Assembly (NCBI RefSeq): GCF_003576645.1
Contig: NC_044924.1
Coordinates: forward strand, 20,539,810-20,603,809
DNA from: Ipomoea triloba
Lineage: Eukaryota; Streptophyta; Magnoliopsida; Solanales; Convolvulaceae
Direction of reading: 5' to 3'
DNA length: 64,000 bases
The position numbers and the translations under genes are program-made. The number at the start of each line of letters is the position of its first letter. Position 1 is the first letter of the stretch. This document shows positions 22,606 to 35,356 of the stretch, piece after piece. The notes under the pieces were generated by a model. That model saw only the letters and a list, made by a program, of their open reading frames with translations. It was not told the origin of the DNA and made no database searches.

Positions 22606-23422
22606 GTAAATATTTAACAAACATTGTTGATCAACGACATTGTGCAAAAAAAACATAATGTTTGTATATATATCACATGCATTTGCATTCGCATTCTAGC
22701 ATGAACATTTACTGATTCTCAATATTATATCATTTTATCATACACATTGTTGATTTTCAGTATTAAACCTCATCAAACATCTGTGTTAGGTTATTGATAC
22801 TAGGGCTTAGATTCTGTGTATTATTGTTAAAGACTCTCTATATTATATCATGTCATTGTCTGCATTTTAGGATGTTACCATTCCCACATTGTTGATTCCA
22901 AGTTTCCAACATTCTTGGTGATTGATAATAATGAGAAGTATATTCTGTGTATTATTGTTATTGAGTTTGTGTATTCGCGTTAATCTGTTTGTGTATTCTT
23001 CTTACTGACTCTGTGTGTTCTAGCATTTTATCCACATTGTTGAATTTGGGTTATTGAAACTAGGGTTTATATTCTGTGTATTATTGTTAACAACTTTGTG
23101 TATTTTAGCATATCATTCTGTGTATACAAGAATGTTACCATCCCACATTGTTGATTCCAAGTTTCTAACATTCTTGGTGATTGATAATAATAAGAAGTAT
23201 ATTTTGTGTATTGTTGTTAATGCGTTTGTGTATTTGTGTTAATGTGTTTGTGTATTCTTCTTACTGACTCTGTTTATTCTAGCATTTTATCCACATTGTT
23301 GTGTTGAGGTTATTGATACTAGGGCATAGATTCTGTGTATTAGTGTTAAAGACTTTGTGTATTGTAGCATGCCATTCTGTGTATTCTAGCATGTTAATTC
23401 TGTCTTTTCTATTATGTGACAG
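22606..23422 (+). other. Intron in the 5' UTR of the Ulp1-like gene, rich in TGTGTATT
   Basis: A donor (AAAAG|GTAAAT at 22606) and an acceptor (GTGACAG at 23422, three bases before the ATG) delimit a likely intron. It holds about 15 copies of a CTGTGTATT-like motif, mostly in the form ATTCTGTGTATT, spaced 15-70 bp. No coding potential is visible. The exon before it (about 22440-22605) would be untranslated. Confidence 0.5.
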
Positions 23423-23424
23423 CA

Positions 23425-26400
23425 ATGTCAAGTTCTGATAAAAGTGATCAAGTCCTGACAACTGCCTTACAAAGAAGAAAGAGAAAGAGAGATAGTGCAG
23501 CTACGTCAAAACCACAAACAGAAGACAGGCAAAAAAAACAGAGAAAGAAGCCTGCAACAAAACGAATAAAGAAAGGGAAGGAAGTAGAGGAAGACAAACC
23601 AAAAACAAAGAAATACTTTACTGTTCGAACAACCCCTAAGCAGTTGTTCACCCTTGTCAGTAGTTTAACCGAAGATCAGCATCAAGCCGTAAAGGATATA
23701 GGATTTGGACCACTACTGGACATCAAGCTGACTCATTGTGATGGTGTGCTAATCAAGCACATATTAAAGAAGATGGACATAGAACGATGCTCCATTGAAA
23801 TTGGAGATGGTGATGATGAGCTGTGTTTGTCGGAGGATGATGTACAGTCTACACTTGGACTCCCGCAGGGCAAACTCCCTGTCATAGAGGGCACTTCTAG
23901 TAATGAGACTGAAGGATTCAATGCTTTGGTCAGGGATTGGAGACTGAGATGGGGGGTAGAGAAGGGAACCCCAACAACCACTGAAATGCTAAACAAGATT
24001 GTCGAGAGACAAGACAGTGGTGACATGTTCAAGCGTGACTTTGTCATCTTCGTGGTTACAACACTGATAAGGGGTTACAAGAACACTTTCTGCAATTACA
24101 GGATTCTATACTCACTGCAAGATGTGAGTAAAATCAAAGAAATGAATTGGTGTGCTTACACCATAAAGAGCATGCTAGACACTGTAGAGACCTGGAAATC
24201 AAACAAGGATTCCTCATACAGTGGCCCTGCAACTTTCCTAATGGTATGCAATACTAACTTATTCTTATAATTCTATAAATTATTGAATAAAATGCCTTAC
24301 TTGAGTCTGTGTATTCTATGTGTAATCTGTTGAAAGTTTCTGTGTATTCATGTTCACATTCTGTGTATTACTGAGTAATATTCTGTGTATTATAGTTATT
24401 CATTATGTGTATTCACTTATATATCTCTGTGCATAGTCCTAAATACTAAACTATAAGTCCTAGATCATAACCACTAAATGTTTGTTCTAATCTTTGTTTT
24501 TTTTTTTTTATTCTTTGAAGCTTTCTTACCTTGATCGAGTCCAGATCAGAGGGCTTGTTCTCACACAGAACCCTCCAACCATTAGAGAATGGACAAGAAA
24601 AGACATTAAAGCAACGCTTACAATGCATAGGAAGCCAGGGAAGTATGGCAGAGGAAAGGTGATTGATAGAAGGCCAATGCTTGAGGAGGAAGTGACTCGT
24701 AAACCAATTGAGTCTGAAACTGTGCAACGAGTTACTGACTCCCTGAAGAAAATGAGTTCTAGTATTGCAGAGTTTGGGGAAGTCATGGCTGGAATTGGAA
24801 CCAACAATTCAGCAGCTGAAATCATAAAGAACACTTTTGTCAACTTCTCCCACACTGTCAATCCAACACCAAGTCCAAATCCAACCCCACCGATCCCACC
24901 CGAGAGCCTGCTAAAAGATGATGATGTCTTCAACGAGCCAAGCTTCTTAGAGACAGTCGCTGAACTTGAAGCTGCATTCTATGCAACCATGAGGAACATC
25001 TCTCCTGAAATCCATGCACCTTCTTTCCAGCTGTTAACTCCGACACCATCACCACCACATTCTGAAGATCAACAAGCAGCAACAACATCACCAGCAGACA
25101 CAACAGCACCAGCGGCAGCACCAGCAGCAACAACAGCACCACCACATGCAGCAGCAACAGGAACAAAATCACCAACAGCAACATCGCATGCACCAACAAC
25201 AGCAACCCCATCCCCAATAAGGCGATCGCCGAGAGGAAAAACAGCCCAGCCTTCACTAGAGAAGACCCCACCACCACAAACACAGAGAGAACAACAAAAA
25301 GAAGCAACAGCGTCTCCAAAATCTCCTGAGATAGCAACCATGTTGGAATCATTGGTTGAAAATATTTCAAAGAGTGGCTACAGAGCAACAACAAGTAGCC
25401 CCATCTGCTTCAACACCATCTGCTACAACACCAAAAACACCAGCTGAAATTGAATTTGAAAGGTATACACCTATGCTTATAACACTTTATAATTTACTAA
25501 TACTTGTGCTTATATTCTGTGTATCTTATTGAGTGAGTCTGTGTATTCTAACATTTCATTCTGTGTATTCTGTATATTAAAATTTTTATTCTGTAATTCA
25601 CTTAGACTATATATTCTGTGTATTACATGGTAGTATTTTGTGTATTACATGCTATCATTCTGTGTATTGACTATTATATTTCTGTGTATACACAGCATCC
25701 TTGCAGAGTCTGAAGAGGATATTGAAGATGTCCACACAAAGAAAAGACCACAAAGAAAGTTGAAACAACTTCCTCTGGCCTTACGCTCACCATATTGGGC
25801 ACAAAACAGAACAAAGCTGACAAACATTTCAGCTAAACAAAAAATCTTTTCAGACTACGCATTCTTGTCTTGTGGTGGTCAATATTCAATGAAGTAAGTT
25901 CCATTTTGATAACTTTTACTAGACATATATCATATTACTTAACATGTTATTTTCCTTATGATTAATCTATATTTTACTTTGTGTAGTGATATGCTTTATA
26001 TAGGAAACAATTTGGTCGCTAATCGAGACGATTTCATGTCATTGGCATCCGGTTATGTATCTACCAACATTGTGCAAATTTGGTGCCAACTGATGAGTTT
26101 ACTGGACATGAGAAGATCAGTTGACAAGCCAAAAAGGGTTTTCTTCTCAGAAATTGTTTTTGTAAGTAACCATTTTACTCTAAACTTTTTTTTTTCTTTC
26201 CTTTATTCATACCAATGCATTGTATAACAAAAAAAAAACAAATTTTTGCAGATGACGTTGGAAAGTGCAACAAATTTGCAGAATAGTAAGAGTGCTGCCT
26301 CAAAGGCCATTTTGAAAGAATTCTGCGGAGCAATTGATCACCAACTAGAATCAATTTCTCTTGATATAAGTGATGCCAGCCTTGTAAGTACAAAATAACT

Positions 26401-29400
26401 ATACCTTAATTATTTAAATTCTGTATATTATTCATTTGAATTGTCCATATAACACAAACTGATTTGTTTTTTCTGACTACTCTTAACAGGTATTCTTCAG
26501 TATCCTCCGGCACCAACATTTCTACTTGTTGTGCTTTAATTTCTTGACATCAAGACTTCAAATAATTGACAACAGGCCTATTCCCGAAGGAATTAAAGCA
26601 CAAGACAAGTATGAAGGTTGTCCAGAGAAACTAGTAAGAAATTTTATCTCTATTAAATTCTGTGTATCTTACTGACTGAGTCTGTGTATTCTAACATTTC
26701 ATTCTGTGTATTCTGTATATTACAAAGTATATTATGTATAGGACTTAGACTACATATTCTGTGTATTACATGCTGTGATTCTGTGTATTCTGGCATACTA
26801 ATTACACACAACTATATCAATATTCTACAGTTGATTGCCTTCACTAAGTATCTCGCAACAAAGAAGATTGCACTTGCAAAGAATATGAAATCAATGAGAG
26901 TGCAATACATGCAGCTGCCTTGGCAAAATGAAGAAAATGCTGTAGACTGTGCCATATACTCGATGAGGCATATGCAGACTGTAACACCCCAATTTTCAAC
27001 TCTTACATTTATTACAAAATCCGTAATAAAACGCTGCGGAAGCTTACATCATATCAACAGAAAACCGGGTGCTACCGCCACACCTAGAGTGAATTCTATC
27101 ACCTCTTTGACAAACTCCACTCTAAGTGCACAGGCTAAACTTACAACATTAATAACAATCCCTGTCTACATCAAAGAGTAGACCTCAACCTGTACTTCCC
27201 TTCTATTCCGAGCTCATCGGCTACAGGGGCCCACACTAATCTGCAACTGATAAGAAACACATTGAAGTGCAGTTAGCACGACGGCTAAGTAAGGATATCC
27301 ATGGGTTATCCAAAACTAAATAAAGGTTTTGTAAAACTTGATTACATCAAAACCCTATCCTTACTCATCGGCCGAGGTTCTACCTGCAACCTTTACGAAT
27401 AGCAATTTATACACATAATAGGCAACAATTTCAATATCATCTTAATCATTTTCCCTCTAGACGAGGTCATATAATAGTCATTTGCCTACTCAGATCATAT
27501 AATGCTAAACATTTAAGCATATAAGCAGAAAAAGGGAAAACACAAATCCCATATTTGTTCTCAAACATATTCTTTGAAAAATCTTTCCTCAAAGGACATT
27601 CTCCTCACTTTTCACCATCTCCTTTCCGTAGCTACAGCGTAACTACATTTTCATACAAAATTTCCACTTAGTTTCTTTATAGAAAGCGTGAGGCCTTTGG
27701 AGTATTCACTTAACTCCTTCCCTGACCACTTGGATCATCGAACTCGGGTTCAGTGGTCATCACCCGGTCTAACACTGATCCCCTGGACGTAAGGTTCGTT
27801 AAAATGATCCCTAGTTGGCCCTACTAGGTCCATAAAAACGACACCTACCCGGACTTCTCAGAGTAACTATACTTTAAGTGTGCACACCCCCGCAGGAATA
27901 CCTCATCCAAACGAGTTATATAGTACCCGGCGAATAGACTTCGCACCTTTAGTATGAATGATCATACTACATACAACAACCTTGGGCAAGGGCACTTTAA
28001 GCCACCCGAAGGCTAATCAAGGTCCTCCTCAACTTTACTAGAAACCAAGGGTTTGAAAACCATTTTCCTTCCTTTCTCATCCTCCTTGAGTCAAAATCAC
28101 TTTTTTTGGACATGTTCCACGAAATCAAGTCCCCCTTTTTAAATCGATCACCATTCTCAAAATAGTTCAAAGTCTTGTTTCTCAAAACATTTTCCATCAT
28201 CACCACACATATGTATATATGCATTCAATCATAACATTTCCCACATATGCATATTCACATAAAGTACACATACTATATGTATATATATACACGTTAAGTA
28301 TATATACACTGCACATACATGCTTTATAATATACATAATACAACATTTTGTACATACATTACACACACATTATAATATACATAGCATGCTTAACTTAAAT
28401 ATTTAGGCACATTAACAACCACCTCATACCATATATAATATGTATATATTACTTATATATATACATATATATGTTACACTACACATACTATATATATAGA
28501 GATACAACCTTCATTTAATTATACATATATACTCATATATGTACATATATATATATATAGTTTAAACACACACACATCACACGTGTATATATATATATAA
28601 TATACATAATACACACATAATATATATACTACACGTATATACATAGGTTTCATATACATAATACCACTTCCTTATAAGAAAATTTCAGCTAGCGCAGTCT
28701 GAAAGATTGAGCCGGTAAAGATAGTTCCCGAACTCTTTTTCACTTGAAATTTTTATGGTAGAACCCTAACTCATAGTACTTGATGTTCATAAAAAGTTTT
28801 GGTCACCTAGGTTCACGAATTAACACAGAAAATTACATTTTTACCCTTGGCAGTGTGCTGTCCGGATTTTCTGCTCTCTGGACCAGTTTTGGAAAAATTT
28901 TGAAAACCATACTTACTACTCCAAAATTATGAAATTTTTATGGTAGTTCTAGACTTATAGAACTACATGTCTAAAAAAAATTGGATCAAAATACTTTACC
29001 GATTTTTCCCAGAAAATCACGGAAGTTACTGCCAGAATCTACCCTGATTTTTCCTTTCACTATTTTCACAACTATAAGCATATATGGGCATAAATATGAT
29101 ATGTACATGCATTTTCAGCCATTATCATGTATAGAAACATATTCATAAAACCCCTAATCTCATCATTCACTATCAATTATCTAGTTTCAAATAACCTCAA
29201 CCAAATAAAGGGATTCCTTACCTTCCGTAGGAAGCAAATCTTGGATCTTTCCCCAAATTCACCTTAAAACCCTAACATAAAACACGGTAATACGAATATG
29301 GTTCAACAAAATTCTACCCAAAACTATGAACTAGGAGTAAAACATAATTTAACCGATTAAAAATTGAAATTTACCGAACCAATCGCGATCCAAGCTCGAA

Positions 29401-30347
29401 AATTGCTTCTCTCTCTCTCTCTCTCTCTCTCTCTTACGGAAATGAGGGTGAAGACGAAATGAAGAAATGGAAATGAAGAAATGTGACTTGCTCAATCTTA
29501 TCCCTTACATATATACATATACGTAATAATATATTTAATAATAATAATAATAATAATAACAATAATAATAATAATAATAATAATTATAATAATAAAATAT
29601 AATATGTGGGATGCTTATCCAATTATATATAATAATAATATTAATAAAATATCTCCACAACATATTAGTTGTGGTCCAAACAGATAAAGTTTCGGTGGAA
29701 AATAATCCAGAAAGAATAATTTCCGACACCAAAATTTTATTCCAGTCAAAAGCTCCCAAAATGGGCTAGGTTCAGTACACTGCGAAATTTCGCGAAGTAC
29801 GATCAGAAATAAATTTCGACCCTTATAGCTCATCCAATTTCAACTTAACTAAGCAGGAAGTTCATACTTAGTCATATATGCCTAATCATCCATTTCCAAA
29901 GAAATCCGAGCTGAAAATTCGTCCCCCAAAAATTTTACGGTTCGTGACCGGCACATACGATCGCAGCTTAATAACAACTATACTTACTTATAAAAATTCT
30001 TTCGAAATATCTGAAGATCATAACTTAGGAATGTCAACGCCTTAGGATAATGTTAATAAAATACGGGGTATTACACAGACTTACACAGGCACATCAATAG
30101 AAGACTAGAATACAGGACTCACTGGAGGCCCTGAAGATGTAAGTATAAAAATATTCTTTCAACTTTCTTCCATATTAAAATATTTAACAATTCATTTCTA
30201 ATTAATTTTGCATTCTATTTTTTGCAGAATACATTCCTCACATCACTGAGAGCTAAATATGCCGCAACCATACTCATGTCAGAATGGAATACCCTTCTAC
30301 CAGAGGTGACAAATGCAGCCAAAGAAATCTACAAACAATCAAAGTGA
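23425..30347 (+). pseudogene. Ulp1-like cysteine protease gene of MULE-1 (C48 family)
   Basis: Exons by GT..AG and frame: 23425-24243, 24521-25462, 25696-25893, 25987-26161, 26252-26383, 26490-26633, 26831-26979 joined to 30081-30138, and 30228-30347. The N-terminus is Lys/Arg-rich (likely nuclear). The middle is Pro/Thr/Ala-rich. The C-terminus has the Ulp1 triad: His in LRHQHFYLL, Asp in LQIIDNRP, then Gln and Cys in LPWQNEENAVDCAIYSMRHM. Ulp1 proteases remove or mature SUMO-like modifiers; the target here is unknown. Damage: an apparent frameshift near 25380, a solo LTR inside the penultimate exon, and a TAG at 30106-30108 where relatives have Trp. Such genes are known in Kaonashi-type MULEs. 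Confidence 0.85.
26980..30075 (-). mobile_element. Solo LTR, chromovirus-like Gypsy, 3.1 kb
   Basis: It begins TGTAACACCCC and ends GGGGTATTACA, inverted termini, with CAGAC duplicated at 26975-26979 and 30076-30080. There is no internal coding region, so it is a solo LTR left by recombination. It is related, in opposite orientation, to the LTR of the Gypsy at 35357-39767: the GTCCGGGTAGGTGTC and GTGGCGG phrases match. It contains a CT tract (29402-29433), AAT tracts (29530-29640) and TA-rich sequence (28260-28650). It disrupts the protease exon just after the catalytic Cys. Confidence 0.92.
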
Positions 30348-31051
30348 CCGTGTTTGTAAAGATGATGATTTTTGTAAACTGAAATTGAAACAAGTATCTG
30401 AGATGTGTTCTTTATTTTGGAAACTACTCTAACTCTAAAATGAAAAAAAGCTTTTTGTCACATCTTATATTATAGGGTGCCATATCTATTAAGTTTATTC
30501 TGTTGATTACAAAATTTATTCTAATAATGACTTCAATTATATATTCTGTGTATTACGCAGTAACATTATGTGTATTACATGCTGTCCTTCTGTGTATTCA
30601 GTTAATGGTAACCCATAACTCTAAGACTAAACCTTAACCCCTGAAACCATAACACATAATAATATTCTGTGTATTATTGACTTCAACTCTGTGTATTCAA
30701 AAATATATCTGTATACATAGTACTGGGTGCTAAACCCTAAAACCTAATGCTAAACCCTGGCTTCCACCTCTGTCTGCTAACTCTAAAAACATATTACAGA
30801 GTGCAATTCATATTCTGTGTATTCGGCAGTACTGTTCTGTGTATTACATAGTATCACTCTGTGTATTACAGAGTGCAATATAAAGAAATAACACCAAATG
30901 GTTTCTGTTGTTGTGGTAAATAATTCTGTGTATCTTGTGGAAACAGTCTGTGTATTACTTGTAATAGTTTTGTATATAAAAAGTACAACTGCATGTCTTG
31001 AAAAAACAAAACTAACAAGCAAAAACCTACTCAGAAATCAACCTACAAACA
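30348..31051. other. Convergence zone between the two MULE-1 genes
   Basis: This 700-bp stretch contains the 3' ends of both genes. On the plus strand it holds about ten copies of TCTGTGTATT-like motifs and none of the complementary form. No additional coding region is seen. Phrases such as CTAAACCCTAA near 30720 are telomere-like but isolated. Confidence 0.5.
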
Positions 31052-33994
31052 TTAAGACACACTCTGATTGTCCTCTTGGTTTGCATTTGACCTAAAATGA
31101 CAAAATGTTGAACCTCCAGACATTGGATGCACCAGATATCCATTACCAGCTATATTAGAAATAGCATCTTCAACTTGAGACTGCCCCACCGATTTTGTTT
31201 TAGATGCAGCTATATGAGCAAGCTGCTTTCGACCCCTTGCTTTCTTGTATTTCTTTTCAATCACACTAGTCACCCTCCTATTGCGTAACCCTTTCAACCG
31301 CCTGTTTGATGGATCCTTTATAACACCGCTCGACGATTCCACATCACAATCTTCGCCTTCGAAGAAAATAGGGCCATACTCATCTTCAACTTTTCTCTTG
31401 GCATCTAACACTGCTTGCTCAAAAATTTTGCGTGCTTCGCTGTTTTCTTGGCAATAAACAACCAACTTCTGAAATTTCCTAGTGATCTCTAAAGTCCAAA
31501 CAGAAGAGGGAACATTAAAGCACTGAGATGGGGGGATAATACCAGCATTCTCGTCTTCCAAAACTCTTTTAGTCCATCTCTTCAAAATATATTTATTTGG
31601 AACTTCAGACACACAATGCACGTTTAAAATGCGTAAATAGTGACAGCATAAGATCCCGGTTTCAGTGAACAGCTTGCAACTGCACCAAATATCTAACTCT
31701 CTAACGTTAAAAATCACTTCATGCCTAATAATATCAACCTCCGGCCTCTAGACGTGATACTTATACACACCACCTTCAAATTGAACACACTCTTGATAGC
31801 ATGATGCCCCTTTCAAAAACTACTCTTCGAACAAGTAATATATCTCAATCGTATAAATATCCCTAGCGTGTGAAAGAATCATAATGTGATCCATAGCCAT
31901 TGTAGGTACACCTTGGGAACACCGGACATCTTCCCCGTTCTCTCTACTCCTCCACTCCGAAACAACACCAACAAAGGAGCTATAGAAATCACATAGCCCA
32001 GCAGTCTTGGATAACCTTCTAGAAATAGAGTGATTTGTGGTTTCACTCCTTTGTGAAGATAAAATACCACCAGAAAAATAATCTTTGTTAAATGCAGGGC
32101 ACCATTTTTCTCTACATTGATACAACTTTTCAATCCAAGAATTATTATGGCATTTGTATGTTGTGACCATCCTGGAATACCATAACATATATATTAACTA
32201 CACCTATTCATATAATATAATTCATACACAGACTCTCATATACAAATACACATGATCATTCAATTGAATACACAGAATATAAGAGGGGTATTATCAGATA
32301 TGAAGGCATGGGAATGAAAGCACAGAATCAATAGAATAAACATACTCTAACACTACAATACTCAGAATATATCAATAGAATACACATAATCTGGGTGAGA
32401 ATTGCCAACTCTGTATACTACTGCAAGCAATTGGGAAAAATATAATACATAGAATACTATAACTAAATAAACATAAATACCATCACCAATACACAGAATG
32501 TTTAATGAAAGCATACCTTGTCCAATAAAGCTCAAACTCTGCCTCTGTATCGGTATGTTTCAACAAACAATTGAATATGTCTAGAAAATCATTTTGATTT
32601 CTTAGTCCCTTGATGTGCTTCTTTGAATTCTCACTGATATGCCATATACATAGGCGATGTCTTGAGGTTGGAAAAACTTGGGAAATAGCAGCAGCCATGG
32701 CAGCGCATTGATCGGTCATTATACTCTGGGGGCTTTTCCCATTCATTGATCTTAAAAATGACCTAAACAACCATACGAACGACTCAATCCTCTCGTTCAA
32801 CAAAAAACCACATCCAAACATGACATTCATACAGTGATGGTTCATACCAACGAATGGACCACAAATCATATCATATTTGTTAGTACGATATGTCGTATTG
32901 TGAACTAACAAATCTCCAAACAATTCATAGTCTCGCATCATTTTCCCATCTCTCCAAAAAAGCTGCACAACCTTGACTCATCATCCACTTCGAAATCAAA
33001 GAAAAAATCCTTTTCACTTGACTGCCTTTGTCTAAATATTTCAATTAATGTGTTTGAGTCGGTTCCATCCAAATTGTTCAATACATCAGTGCACAGCGAG
33101 TTATATGCATCCCTGCTTGTAAAACCAACGAATGGTGACCCCCCTGATTGTGTTTTAAGAAACCGTAAACCATCAGCCACACAAACACCGCTCTTCTTCA
33201 AATCCTTTAGGTAGGAAAGATGATTTCTAGACACTGATCTATGTGACTGTAGAAGATAACTCTTGGTCGTTGGAACAAACTCATGATTATGAAGCTTCTG
33301 GTGCTTTGTCACAGTCCACATCCCATTTTCATCTAAATCAAATTGAACAGATGCACGACAACCTGTCCGTACATCAACTTTTAAATAACTTCCCTTTCTT
33401 AAAACCCTTTTAAACCCAGACTTTGAACAATTAAACTCCTTCATCTTCAATTGTTTTGTACCAGCACTATATCTTTGCTTACCCCTCCTCACACTAAAAC
33501 CTAGCCTGAAAGCATAATCATTATAAACCTCATTTGCTTCATCAATAGAACTCACTGACACCCCTAACAAGTCCTGATTCAAAGAATACACAAAATATTC
33601 ACAAAAACACACAAAATCCACCAGACTGACATTCGATAAACAAAACACAATACACCCTCTGTTTTACATATAACTACAATGAATACACAGAAACATTGCC
33701 TGAAATACTCACAGTTCATTAAAGGAATACACATAATATCCACACAAATACACAAAACTCATTTTCTACCCTTCCAATCGCATAGTTGTATCATAAAACA
33801 ATCCTAAAACCAGTATCATATAATCAAAACACACGAATCAAAGCATACGAATTCAATGATTTTCATAAACACAAAAGAAATAACAAAATCAAACATAAAA
33901 AACCTAGATTACGATCGCCTGAAATAGCCAATCCAACCGGATCATCGAGTTCTTCAGTCGTAACCACCTCCTGCTGCGAATTGACGCCTTGCAT
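31052..33994 (-). pseudogene. FAR1-type MULE transposase of MULE-1
   Basis: Likely exons on minus: 33994-33913 (start ATG), 33573-32517 and 32171-31052. Domains in order: FAR1 zinc-binding domain (EVYNDYAFRLGFSVRRGK, CRASVQFDLDENGMW, LHNHEF), MULE transposase core (FGDLLVHNTTYRTNKY, SIMTDQCAAMAAAI, HRLCIWHI), and SWIM zinc finger (WCSCKLFTETGILCCHYL). It would cut and join at the element ends. Damage: the first catalytic Asp (family D-T-T-Y) is Asn here, a frameshift lies near 32960, and TAG stops stand at 31820 and 31748 where relatives have Gln. Plant FHY3/FAR1 regulators derive from this family, but the terminal repeats mark this as a transposon gene. Confidence 0.88.
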
Positions 33995-34268
33995 ATCCTA
34001 ATGCCTGAGAATCCAAGAGCTACGACTGTATATTTGTTATTCGTGAGTTCACAAATCGGAGAAGAAGATCGCCATAACCGCCACAACACAAACAATTCAA
34101 ATTCACTGTTTCTTTTTTTTTTTTGTTTATATATATTAGGAAGTTAACGGAGGAAACGGACGTGATTCCCAAAATAACGTCCACTTAACAATATGACGCC
34201 GTTTTAATTCCTGGCGCACAATGCTACGTCCACCACGGTGCATGGTATAATTTGCCCCAAGTGGCCAA

Positions 34269-34600
34269 GTCCCAAGAAATTATGATTGGATAAATTTAAA
34301 TAGTAAAATTAAATAATAAATTATTTTTGATGGAAAATATAATACTTTTATATTAAAATGTAAAAGGATTACATTTTTTAAAAAAAGTATTACAATTTCT
34401 ATTATAAGTAACAAATATTTTATGTTTGATTTGTATTACATTTGAGCATATAAGTATGACATTTGCGCATATAAGTATGACAATTACATGTTGATCCGAC
34501 CCAACACGACTCGTCCTACGAATAAGGATCCATGAGACGGTCTCATACAAATGTAACCCGTTAAAGAATTATAATTATTTTAAAAATAATAATAAATTAT
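34269..34600. other. AT-rich spacer between the two MULEs
   Basis: No gene is seen. It contains a short duplication (GCATATAAGTATGACA twice, 34446-34482) and a small palindrome-like phrase ATGAGACGGTCTCAT at 34530-34544 that is common in plant repeats. Confidence 0.5.
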
Positions 34601-35189
34601 TTGGTTGGGGAACATAATTACACCAACCAATGCTGAACTAGTGAGCACCCCAACAAAGGTATTGAATTCCACTGTACAAGAATAAAAACTATTTGTGCGC
34701 ACCACTTTGGTGGATGTTGGTTAGGAATTGCAGACACCATAGTTAAATGGTGAGGTTAAGTGCACACGGACCAATGATATGATGCACACAGCAAACCACA
34801 AGTACATCAACCTATTCTAATGTGTATTTTTCACCTAGCAAATAATTGGGAACCAAGATAGCGGGAAGAAAAACATGTGCGGCCCCCCGTTTGGCGCCCC
34901 GACCAAGATGGTGACGTTTCCAAAAGACCGAGACTGAGTGTGAAGATGGGGAAAGCGCAATGCTATGCAAGTACATAAGCTAGATTATGGGCATCAAATA
35001 TGAAGAAATACCACAGTCATTTGTTGTCCACCAATGGATTGCCCAAAGTGTGAACAACGACATGTAATGGATTCAGCTTACTCTACTCTTAATTCTCTTT
35101 TCGTAATTGATTTGCATTTTTGTTTTCTGTACAAACTAACAGACGTCCATTATATTATAATAGTTTAACACCAAACATGACGCAGGTAT

Positions 35190-35356
35190 GAGGTGTTGTT
35201 CACCTACAAAAACAAAGTTGCAAGGTTACTGGACTTCACGTCACTACTAATGGAGCAGGAAGTATCTGTTGGGATCATTAATGCGTGGGCATGCATCCTG
35301 AATCACCGAGAGCACAAGAATACAAACGGCGCCCCAAAGAGAGTATTCGCATCACC
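35190..35356 (+). pseudogene. Ulp1-like exon of MULE-2, upstream of the Gypsy insertion
   Basis: After a likely acceptor (GACGCAG, 35185) the frame reads VLFTYKNKVARLLDFTS and then IINAWACILNHRE. It resembles in layout the MULE-1 exon with NRDDFMSLASGY and IVQIWCQLMSLL. It is cut by the Gypsy at TCACC (35352-35356). The N-terminal exons that MULE-1 has are not recognisable upstream. Confidence 0.5.

Larger units (their letters stand above)
22262..34255. mobile_element. MULE-1: Mutator-like element with Ulp1 protease and transposase genes
   Basis: The two ends are inverted repeats: left TCGTTATACC..CACGGTGCACATAGCA, right (read inward) GCAAATTATACC..CACCGTGGTGGACGTAGCA, similar over about 55 bp. 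The 13 bases CCCAAGTGGCCAA occur in direct orientation on both flanks (22249-22261 and 34256-34268), compatible with the 9-11 bp MULE target duplication. A Ulp1-like gene runs rightward from the left end and a FAR1/MULE transposase runs leftward from the right end, so they converge near 30.4-31.0 kb, as in MuDR. A 3.1-kb solo LTR interrupts the protease gene. Ulp1-carrying plant MULEs are known (Kaonashi type). Confidence 0.88.

Noticed and set aside
24930..25394. Minus-strand Leu/Val-rich frame resembling a membrane protein
   Set aside because: It is antisense to the CAA/GCA-rich low-complexity part of the protease exon, which produces hydrophobic nonsense.
29402..29640. CT and AAT tracts as a regulatory region
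   Set aside because: Simple microsatellites within a solo LTR; no further support.
30720..30770. CTAAACCCTAA phrases as interstitial telomere repeats
   Set aside because: Only isolated, imperfect copies; no array.
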